The translations under genes were made by a program, and so were the position numbers. The notes beneath the pieces are model-generated. The model did no database searches, was not told where the DNA came from, and saw only the letters and a program-made list of their open reading frames with translations. Positions 41,154 through 50,071 of a DNA stretch of 64,000 bases are shown here, one piece after another; position 1 is the stretch's first letter; each line of letters starts with the position of its first letter. Source of the stretch: Actinacidiphila cocklensis (GTDB lineage: Bacteria > Actinomycetota > Actinomycetes > Streptomycetales > Streptomycetaceae); assembly GCF_907177275.1 (NCBI RefSeq), contig NZ_CAJSLV010000055.1, positions 62,001 through 126,000 on the forward strand, read 5' to 3'.

Positions 41154-42166
41154 TCGACCTGCTGGTCGCGGGCGGCGGCCCCGCCGGGCTGGCCACCGCG
41201 ATCCACGCTGCCAGGGCGGGACTTGACGTGGTGGTCGCGGAGCCGCGCCGCGCTCCGGTCGACAAGGCGTGCGGCGAGGGCCTGATGCCCTCGGCGCTAC
41301 GGTCGCTGGCCGCGCTCGGCGTCACCGTCGCCGGCCGGCCGCTGCACGGCATCGCCTACGTCGACGAGCGGCACCGGGCCGAGGCCCGCTTCCGCGCCGG
41401 CCCCGGGCGGGGCGTGCGGCGGACGGAACTGCAGGCGGCGCTGGCCGCCACCGCGGCGGAACTGGGCGTGCCCGTCCTGCCGTTGCGAGTCGACGGGGTG
41501 CGGCAGGACGCCGACGGCGTGACCGCCGCCGGGATCACCGCCCGCTACCTGGCCGCGGCCGACGGCCTGCACTCGCCGATCAGGCGCGGCCTGCAGCTCG
41601 GTGCGGGTCCCGACCCGCGCCCCGCCCGCTACGGGCTGCGCCGGCACTTCGCCGTCCGCCCCTGGTCGGACTGCGTCGAGGTGCACTGGTCGGCGCGCGC
41701 CGAGGCGTACGTCACCCCGCTCGGTCCCGAGCTGGTCGGCGTCGCGGTGCTGACCTGCGACCGCGCGCCCTTCGCCGGCCAGCTGGCCGCCTTCCCCCGG
41801 CTGCTGGAGCGGCTGCCGGCCGACGCGGTGACGCCCGCCCGGGGCGCGGGTCCGCTGCGGCAGCGGGTCCGCGCCCGGGTGGCGGGCCGGGTGCTGCTGG
41901 TCGGCGACGCGGCGGGCTACGTCGACGCGCTGACCGGCGAGGGCATCGCGGTCGCGCTGGCCTCGGCCCGGCAGCTGGTGGACTGCGTGCTGGCCGACCG
42001 GCCGCAGGACTACGACCGGGCGTGGCGGCGGGCCTCGCGAGACTACCGGCTGCTCACCACCTCGCTGCTGTGGCTGCGCGGCCGTGCCTGGTCCGCCCGC
42101 CGCATCGTCCCGGTTGCGGCTCGCTGCCCCGGGCTCTTCGCGGCCGCGGTCAACCGGCTGTCCTGA
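41150..42166 (+). CDS. srsC: FAD-dependent hydroxylase, SrsC-like (geranylgeranyl-reductase superfamily)
   Basis: 338 residues from GTG overlapping the srsB stop. FAD motif LLVAGGGPAGLATAIHAARA at the N-terminus, PVDKACGEGLMPSALRSL, then RVLLVGDAAGYVDALTGEGI as the GD motif. In S. griseus SrsC hydroxylates the methylated alkylresorcinol to a quinol that oxidises to a quinone, giving membrane phenolic lipids linked to beta-lactam resistance. Function is inferred from operon order plus family. It is convergent with the GH43 gene, 12 bases between stops. Confidence 0.87.
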   Translation: MIDLLVAGGGPAGLATAIHAARAGLDVVVAEPRRAPVDKACGEGLMPSALRSLAALGVTVAGRPLHGIAYVDERHRAEARFRAGPGRGVRRTELQAALAATAAELGVPVLPLRVDGVRQDADGVTAAGITARYLAAADGLHSPIRRGLQLGAGPDPRPARYGLRRHFAVRPWSDCVEVHWSARAEAYVTPLGPELVGVAVLTCDRAPFAGQLAAFPRLLERLPADAVTPARGAGPLRQRVRARVAGRVLLVGDAAGYVDALTGEGIAVALASARQLVDCVLADRPQDYDRAWRRASRDYRLLTTSLLWLRGRAWSARRIVPVAARCPGLFAAAVNRLS

Positions 42167-42178
42167 CCGGAGGCCGGG

Positions 42179-43726
42179 TCAGGCGGGGCCGTAGCGGAAC
42201 CAGTCGTAGTCGGCGTGACCGGTGCCGCCCGCGGGGCCGGTGGCGTACGGGCCGAGGTAGACGCCGGTGAAGCCGCCGGCGACCTGGCTGCTGAGGAAGC
42301 GGCCGTCGACGGTGCCGACGTCGCGCGAGCCCTCGGGGGACTGGCTGCAGGAGAAGGTGTAGTCCTGCCCGTCGGTCCGCACGGCGAGCCGCAACGGCCC
42401 AGGACCGAGCGGGAGTTCGCCGCGTACGGTGTCGGTGCCCGCATTGCGCTCGGTCAGCCGGACGACGGTGCCGCCGTCCGCGGCCGCCGTCACCAGCAGC
42501 GTGATGTGGTAGCCGGGGGCCTGCAGCACCGCGAGCCCCGCGGCCTCGCCCGGGGCGCCCGGCGTGAAGTCCAGCGCGGTCTCCGCGGCGAAGTCGATGT
42601 GCTGCTGGCGGCGCCCGACGAAGGCCGGGGTGCTCTGCTCGGCCAGGGTCTGCGGCAGCAGCCGCAGCCGCAGGTGGCCGGGCCGCTCGGTCAGGCTGTA
42701 CGCGTCGGCCGCGGCACCCCGCAGCAGGTTCCAGCCGGTGTCCAGCGCCTCGGTGTCGAAGTGGTCCACCGGGTCCGCCGCCGGCCACGGGTGCGCGGGC
42801 AGGGCGACCTCCGTCTGCTCGGTGAGCAGGCCCACGCCCGGGTTGAACACCGGCCAGCCCTGCTCCCACTCGACCCGGGCCAGATGCGTCTCGCGCCCCA
42901 GGTTGGCGTAGCGGCCGCCGTACATCCGGGAGGCCAGCAGCAGCGCGTACCAGTCGCCGCCGGGCGTCTGCACCAGGTCGGCGTGGCCGACGCCGGACAG
43001 CGGGTAGCCGAGGCCGAGGTGGCGGTGGGTGAGCACCGGGTTGCCCGGGTGGTTCTCGTACGGCCCCTCGACCTGCCGGCTGCGGGCCACGGTGACCGCG
43101 TGCTCGTACTCGGTGCCGCCCTCGGCGAGCAGCAGCACGTACCAGCCGTCGTGCCGGTAGAGGTGCGGTCCCTCGGCCCAGCGGGCGTCGACCAGCGCGC
43201 CGCGGAAGAGCACCCGGTCGGGGCCGGTCAGCTTGCCGGTCGCGACGTCGAAGCCGCGCATCCAGACCTCGGTGCGGCCGCCGGTGCCGGGCAGTTCGCG
43301 GGTGCCGAGCAGATACGCCGAGCCGTCGTCGTCGAAGAAAAGCGACGGGTCGAAGCCGGGGGCCTCCGGCAGCCACACCGGGTCCGACCAGTCGCCGGCC
43401 GGATCGTCCGCGGAGACCAGGAAGTTGCCCGAGGTGCCGAGCCCGCCGACCAGGGTGCACACCAGGTGGAAGCGGCCCGCGGCGTGGCGCAGCGTCGGCG
43501 CGTACAGCCCGCCGCTCGCGCGGACCCCGCCGAGGTCCAACTGGTCCGCCCGGTCGACGGCGTGGCCGATCGGCCGCCAGTTGACCAGGTCCCTGCTGTG
43601 GTGCAGCGGGACCCCGGGGAAGTAGGCGAAGGAGGAGCAGGCGAGGTAGTAGTCCTGCCCCACCCGGATCACCGAGGGGTCGGGGAAGCAGCCGGGCAGG
43701 ACGGGGTTGGTGGCGGTGACGGTCAT
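42179..43726 (-). CDS. GH43 beta-xylosidase / alpha-arabinofuranosidase, cytosolic
   Basis: 515 residues with no signal peptide. The five-bladed propeller carries the three GH43 acids: Asp in GCFPDPSVIRVG, Asp in GFDPSLFFDDDG and Glu in RWAEGPHLYRHD. From ~315 to the end is a concanavalin-like C-terminal domain (VDHFDTEALDTGWNLLRG onward), as in xylan-debranching GH43 enzymes. It would cut imported xylo- or arabino-oligosaccharides. It is divergent from a LacI gene, with paired CGAAA-type elements in its promoter. Confidence 0.93.
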   Translation of the reverse strand: MTVTATNPVLPGCFPDPSVIRVGQDYYLACSSFAYFPGVPLHHSRDLVNWRPIGHAVDRADQLDLGGVRASGGLYAPTLRHAAGRFHLVCTLVGGLGTSGNFLVSADDPAGDWSDPVWLPEAPGFDPSLFFDDDGSAYLLGTRELPGTGGRTEVWMRGFDVATGKLTGPDRVLFRGALVDARWAEGPHLYRHDGWYVLLLAEGGTEYEHAVTVARSRQVEGPYENHPGNPVLTHRHLGLGYPLSGVGHADLVQTPGGDWYALLLASRMYGGRYANLGRETHLARVEWEQGWPVFNPGVGLLTEQTEVALPAHPWPAADPVDHFDTEALDTGWNLLRGAAADAYSLTERPGHLRLRLLPQTLAEQSTPAFVGRRQQHIDFAAETALDFTPGAPGEAAGLAVLQAPGYHITLLVTAAADGGTVVRLTERNAGTDTVRGELPLGPGPLRLAVRTDGQDYTFSCSQSPEGSRDVGTVDGRFLSSQVAGGFTGVYLGPYATGPAGGTGHADYDWFRYGPA

Positions 43727-43799
43727 CAGCGGTGCGTGTCCTTGCGTGGGTTGACGCGGTGGCTCTCCGGTGGACTTCCGTGCGCGCCGGCCGGATCTT

Positions 43800-43830
43800 C
43801 GAAAGTTGCGTAATCCCTCCGGAAGTTTCG
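43800..43830. promoter_or_regulatory. Paired CGAAA-type elements in the GH43 promoter
   Basis: CGAAAGTTGCG (43800-43810) and CGGAAGTTTCG (43820-43830, whose complement CGAAACTTCCG matches 9 of 11) are 20 bases centre to centre. They resemble the CGAAA/TTTCG elements long known before Streptomyces xylanase genes. Confidence 0.55.
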
Positions 43831-43968
43831 AGTGACGTTAGAAGCGCCGGCGGACCGCGTCAACCCTCGGGGCGCGAAGCGGGCGTACGCGTGCCGGAAT
43901 GGTGTGCCCCTTCTCCGCGGGACGGGGGCGCTGCCTATGCTGAAACCCCACTGCGACAGGAGGCACCG

Positions 43969-45006
43969 GTGGCGTCAGACAGCGCGGGCCGGGTCACGAT
44001 CGCCGACATCGCCCGCGAGGCGGGGGTGTCGCTGCCCACGGTCTCCCGCGTGCTCAACGGGCGCAGCGACGTCGCGGCGGCGACCCGCCGCCGGGTCGAG
44101 GACCTGCTGGCCGAGCACGGCTACCGGCGCCGCGCGGCCGGCACCGCGAGCCGGGCCAACCTCATCGACCTGGTGTTCAACGACCTCGACAGCCCCTGGG
44201 CGGTGGAGATCCTGCGCGGCGTGGAGAAGGTCGCCCACGCCGCCGGGGTCGGCGCGGTGGTCTCCGCGGTGCACCACCAGGCGGCGTCCGCGCAGCAGTG
44301 GCTGGTCGGGGTGCGCTCGCGCAACTCCGACGGCGCGATCCTGGTCACCTCGGAGCCGGCCCCGCAGCTCAACGCGGAGCTGCGCCGGCTGGGCATGCCG
44401 CTGGTGGTCATCGACCCCGCGGGGGTGCCCACCTTCGACATCCCGACCATCGGCGCGACCAACTGGGCCGGCGGCCGCAGCGCGGTGCTGCACCTGCTCT
44501 CGCTCGGGCACCGCAGGATCGGCATGATCGCCGGGCCGCCCGCGCTGCTGTGCAGCCGGGCCAGGCTGGACGGCTACCGCTCGGCCCTGGAGTCGGCCGG
44601 CGTCGAGGTGGAGGACGGCCTGGTGCGGGTGGGCGACTTCTCGCACGAGTCCGGCTTCGCCCAGGGCTCCGCGCTGCTCGGCGGCCCCCGGCCGCCCACC
44701 GCGGTCTTCGCCTCCAGCGACCAGATGGCGCTGGGCGTCTAGGAGGCCGCCAGGCAGTCCGGCCTGCGGGTGCCCGACGACCTGAGCGTCGTCGGCTTCG
44801 ACGACCTGCCGCAGGCCCGCTGGTCACCGCCGCCGCTCACGACGGTGCGGCAGCCGCTGGCCGAGATGGGCGCCGCGGCTGCCGACATGCTGCTCCAGCT
44901 CGTCCAGGGCCAGACCCCCGACGTGCTGCGGGTGGAGCTGTCCACCCGCCTGGTGGTCCGGGACAGCTCCGCCGCGCCGCCTCTGGCCCCCGCGGCTGCC
45001 AGGTAA
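43969..45006 (+). pseudogene. LacI-family regulator interrupted by an in-frame TAG
   Basis: From GTG 43969 (AGGAGG upstream) the frame gives a normal LacI N-terminus: VTIADIAREAGVSLPTVSRV, hinge and effector domain to SSDQMALGV. There a TAG occurs (44740-44742). In the same frame the sequence resumes EAARQSGLRVPDDLSVVGFD and runs to a natural end at 45006, including TTVRQPLAEMG and LSTRLVVRDS. Relatives have an ordinary residue, often Tyr, at the stop, so one base change (TAC to TAG) explains it. A truncated 257-residue product would lack the last part of the effector domain. Possible recent pseudogene, read-through or sequencing error. Confidence 0.85.
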
Positions 45007-45054
45007 CGCCTCGCGGGCGGTTTTCCACCGACCGGACGACAGGACCACCCCGAT

Positions 45055-45123
45055 GGATCTCCTCCTGCCGACATATCCACAGAAGAGCGATATTCCTGTG
45101 CTATGCCGACAAAGGAGAGATCC
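45055..45123 (+). promoter_or_regulatory. Possible leader hairpin masking the ribosome site of the MIP channel gene
   Basis: GGATCTC (45055-45061) pairs with GAGATCC (45117-45123). After a one-base bulge TCCT (45063-45066) pairs with AGGA (45113-45116). The paired right arm contains the AAGGAG ribosome-binding site, so folding would hide it. The loop holds a CACAG/CTGTG inverted repeat. Confidence 0.4.
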
Positions 45124-45124
45124 G

Positions 45125-46015
45125 ATGGCTGAACGCACCGCGGTACGACGCGGTTATCGAGAAGGAATCGGCGGCGAGATGCTGGCCGAGTTCCTCGGAA
45201 CATTCGTGCTGATCCTGCTGGGCGTGGGCTCGGTGGCCGTCGCGGTCGTCGGCCTGCCCGGATCAGGACGACAAACCGTGCCCTTCGGCGCCGCGAACTG
45301 GCTCATCATCTCGTGGGGCTGGGGACTCGCTGTGGTCTTCGGCGTGTACGTGGCCGGCGGCATCAGCGGTGCCCACCTCAACCCCGCGGTGACTCTCGGC
45401 TTCGCCGTCCGGAAGGACTTCCCCTGGCGGAAGGTCCTGCCCTACTGGCTCGCCCAGGTCGTGGGCGCCTTCGTCGCCGCCGCTCTCGTCTACGCCACCT
45501 ACCGGTGGGCGATCGAGGCGGCCGACGGGAAGGCAGGACTTCCCCGGGACAAGTCGCTTTCGACGTACTCGATCTTCGCCACGTTCCCCGCCGAGTACTT
45601 CGGTGACTCGTGGTGGGGGCCGCTGCTCGACCAGATCGTGGGGACCGGGATCCTGCTGCTGCTGATCTGCGCGCTCATCGACCTGCGCAACACGGCACCG
45701 ATGGCGAACCTCCACCCGTTCATCATCGGTCTGGTGGTCGTCGCGATCGGCCTGACGTACGGCACCAACGCCGGCTACGCGATCAACCCGGCGCGCGACT
45801 TCGGCCCCCGGTTGTTCACCTTCTTCGAAGGCTGGGGTTCCATCGCCTTGCCGGGGTCGTTCCAGTGGTTCGACCACTACTGGTGGATCCCCATCGTCGG
45901 CCCGCTCATCGGCGGAGTCGCCGGCGTGCTCGTCTACGACCTGATCATCAAGCCGGTGATCAGGGCCAGGAAGGGCGAGGCCGCCGAGGAGGGTCCTGCT
46001 GTCGAGGAGTTCTAG
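45125..46015 (+). CDS. MIP-family channel (glycerol facilitator / aquaglyceroporin-like)
   Basis: 296 residues with six membrane segments and two half-helices. The NPA motifs are AHLNPAVTLGFAVRKDFPW and YAINPARDFGPRLF. The Asp after the second NPA-Arg is typical of glycerol-conducting channels rather than water-only aquaporins. It lets glycerol or small polyols diffuse across the inner membrane. No glpK or glpD is adjacent, unlike the usual Streptomyces gyl operon. AAAGGAGAG lies 5 bases before ATG and may be masked by a leader hairpin. The charged tail ends AEEGPAVEEF. Confidence 0.92.
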   Translation: MAERTAVRRGYREGIGGEMLAEFLGTFVLILLGVGSVAVAVVGLPGSGRQTVPFGAANWLIISWGWGLAVVFGVYVAGGISGAHLNPAVTLGFAVRKDFPWRKVLPYWLAQVVGAFVAAALVYATYRWAIEAADGKAGLPRDKSLSTYSIFATFPAEYFGDSWWGPLLDQIVGTGILLLLICALIDLRNTAPMANLHPFIIGLVVVAIGLTYGTNAGYAINPARDFGPRLFTFFEGWGSIALPGSFQWFDHYWWIPIVGPLIGGVAGVLVYDLIIKPVIRARKGEAAEEGPAVEEF

Positions 46016-46028
46016 CCGCGGTCACTGC

Positions 46029-46062
46029 GGCACCCCCGGCGTACGACCGCGCCGGGGGTGCC
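46029..46062. terminator. 13-bp-stem terminator after the MIP channel gene
   Basis: GGCACCCCCGGCG (46029-46041) pairs perfectly with 46050-46062 around an 8-base loop, starting 13 bases after the stop. Confidence 0.8.
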
Positions 46063-46083
46063 TCCATGGGCGGCGCCGGTGTG

Positions 46084-46131
46084 CCGGGGCGTCACGCGGG
46101 CGGCGCCGGGCCGGGACGTCACGCGGGTGGC
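46084..46131. repeat. Imperfect 27-bp tandem repeat upstream of idh
   Basis: CCGGGGCGTCACGCGGGCGGC (46084) and CCGGGACGTCACGCGGGTGGC (46111) match at 19 of 21 positions, 27 bases apart. No role is evident. Confidence 0.6.
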
Positions 46132-46203
46132 AGCGGGCCGGGCCGCCACCGGGCACGGGCACGTGCGAACCCCCTCGTCGAGGTCCCGACGAGGACGGGA
46201 TAT

Positions 46204-46215
46204 CTTGATATCAAG
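46204..46215. promoter_or_regulatory. CTTGATATCAAG palindrome before isocitrate dehydrogenase
   Basis: A perfect 12-bp palindrome in a short AT-rich stretch, 39-50 bases ahead of the GTG start. It is a likely operator or part of the promoter; the regulator is unknown. Confidence 0.55.
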
Positions 46216-46253
46216 CAATGTTTGTCATGGTGGAATCTGGAGCGGAGTAACCG

Positions 46254-48473
<2,220 letters not shown>

Positions 48474-48506
48474 TCGAACGCACGCGGCGAAACCGCCGCA
48501 ACACCC

Positions 48507-48546
48507 CCGTCACCCCGGCCGGATCGTCACCGAGCCGGGGTGACGG
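48507..48546. terminator. 13-bp-stem terminator after idh
   Basis: CCGTCACCCCGGC (48507-48519) pairs with 48534-48546 around 14 bases, 34 bases after the stop. Confidence 0.75.
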
Positions 48547-48664
48547 CGTCTCGGTCCGTGATCATTTTTGCGGTCTACTTCTTGACGCGCAGGCCGGGGC
48601 ACGGGTTGACTGCCCCGCACTTGGGCCGCGTCGTGGCGGCCCTCTCAGGGGAGGCACCGCCGCA

Positions 48665-49750
48665 ATGAACGCGATAGCGCGCCGTCTCGTCGTGGGAAGC
48701 GCAGTGATCACTCTTGCGCTCACCATGGCTGCATGTGGCAAGGCGGGCGACGACAAGTCGTCTTCGGACAGCACGGACAAGACCATCGGTCTCCTGCTGC
48801 CCGACACCGTGACGGCACGGTACGAGAAGTTCGACAGGCCCCTGATCACGAACAAGATCAAGGAGCTGTGCTCCGACTGCACCGTCGACTACGACAACGC
48901 CGCCGGTGACGCCGCCAAGCAGGCCCAGCAGGTCAGCAGCATGATCGCCAAGGGCGTCAAGGTGCTGATCCTGGACGCGCAGGACGCGGTGGGCATCAAG
49001 TCCTCCGTCCAGGCCGCCGTGGACAAGGGCATCAAGGTCGTCGCCTACGACCGGCTGGCCCAGGGACCGGTCTCGGCGTACGTCAGCTACGACAACGAGA
49101 AGGTCGGCGAGCTGCAGGGCCAGGCCCTGCTCGACGCGATGGGCGCCAGCGCCACCCCGCAGAGCAAGATCGTGATGATCAACGGCGACGACGCCGACCC
49201 CAACGCGGCCGAGTTCAAGGCGGGCGCGCACAAGATCCTCGACGGCAAGGTCACCGTCGCCTACGAGCAGTCCGGCCTGTGGAAGGACACCGTCGCCAAC
49301 CAGAAGGTGCAGGCGGCGATCACCTCGGTCGGCAAGGCCAACATCAAGGGCGTCTACTCGGCCAACGACACGATGGCCGGCGGTATCGCGACCGCCCTCA
49401 AGGCGAACAGCATGAGCGTCCCGCTGACCGGGCAGGACGCCGACCTCACCGCGATCCAGCGGATCCTGCTCGGCACCCAGAGCTCCACCGTCTACAAGGC
49501 GGCCAAGCCCGAGGCCGAGAACACCGCGCAGATCGCGGTGGACCTGCTGCAGGGCAAGGACTTCAAGTCCCTCGCCGACACCACCAAGAAGAGCGGCTCC
49601 GGCAACGACGTGCCGTCCAAGCTGCTCGAAGCGGTCTCGGTGACCAAGGCCAACATCAAGGACACCGTGGTGGCCGACGGTACGTACACCGCGGGCCAGA
49701 TCTGCACCTCGGACTTCGCCGCGGCCTGCACGGAGGCCGGCATCAAGTAG
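48665..49750 (+). CDS. Orphan XylF-like sugar-binding lipoprotein
   Basis: 361 residues. The signal peptide ends with lipobox MAAC, then a Lys/Ser/Asp linker and a type-1 sugar-binding fold like XylF (D-xylose) or ChvE: TIGLLLPDTVTARYEKFDRP, KVLILDAQDAVGIKSSVQAA, KVVAYDRLAQGPVSAYVSYD, VMINGDDADPNAAEF and PLTGQDADLTAIQRILLGTQ. The two Cys pairs in CSDC and near the C-terminus are unusual. No ATPase or permease gene is next to it, and both sides carry terminators, so it must use a transporter encoded elsewhere or act as a sensor ligand. Confidence 0.92.
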   Translation: MNAIARRLVVGSAVITLALTMAACGKAGDDKSSSDSTDKTIGLLLPDTVTARYEKFDRPLITNKIKELCSDCTVDYDNAAGDAAKQAQQVSSMIAKGVKVLILDAQDAVGIKSSVQAAVDKGIKVVAYDRLAQGPVSAYVSYDNEKVGELQGQALLDAMGASATPQSKIVMINGDDADPNAAEFKAGAHKILDGKVTVAYEQSGLWKDTVANQKVQAAITSVGKANIKGVYSANDTMAGGIATALKANSMSVPLTGQDADLTAIQRILLGTQSSTVYKAAKPEAENTAQIAVDLLQGKDFKSLADTTKKSGSGNDVPSKLLEAVSVTKANIKDTVVADGTYTAGQICTSDFAAACTEAGIK

Positions 49751-49771
49751 GGGCGGGCGTCACGCAGCCAG

Positions 49772-49806
49772 GGACCGGGTCGGCCGCCGAGCGGCCGGCC
49801 CGGTCC
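49772..49806. terminator. 15-bp-stem hairpin (one mismatch) after the orphan binding protein
   Basis: GGACCGGGTCGGCCG (49772-49786) faces CGGCCGGCCCGGTCC (49792-49806) with one T-G pair and a 5-base loop. Confidence 0.7.
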
Positions 49807-49930
49807 GCTGTGCGCCGGGGGAGCGGAGCGGGCCGGGCGCGTTCAGCGCGTGAATCCCGTTCATCTTCTTGACGGCCCGCCATGCCCCCCTGACACTGCC
49901 TTACGGATCGGGGGTATCCCCTATCCGCAG

Positions 49931-49948
49931 ATTGAGAGCGGTTTCAAT
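49931..49948. promoter_or_regulatory. LacI-type operator candidate before the CBM56 protein
   Basis: ATTGAGAGCGGTTTCAAT is symmetric at 14 of 18 positions around CG, in an AT-richer patch 124-141 bases before the start. The rest of the 49807-50071 gap shows nothing else clear. Confidence 0.5.
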
Positions 49949-50071
49949 CAGCTGAATCAAAGGGTCATGCCCCAACCATGGCCTGATATGTGCAGTGCTG
50001 AGCGCGATTCCACCCCCACATCCGCGCTGACCTGGCGTTCACTGCGTGAACCCAGGGAAAGGACTCCACTC

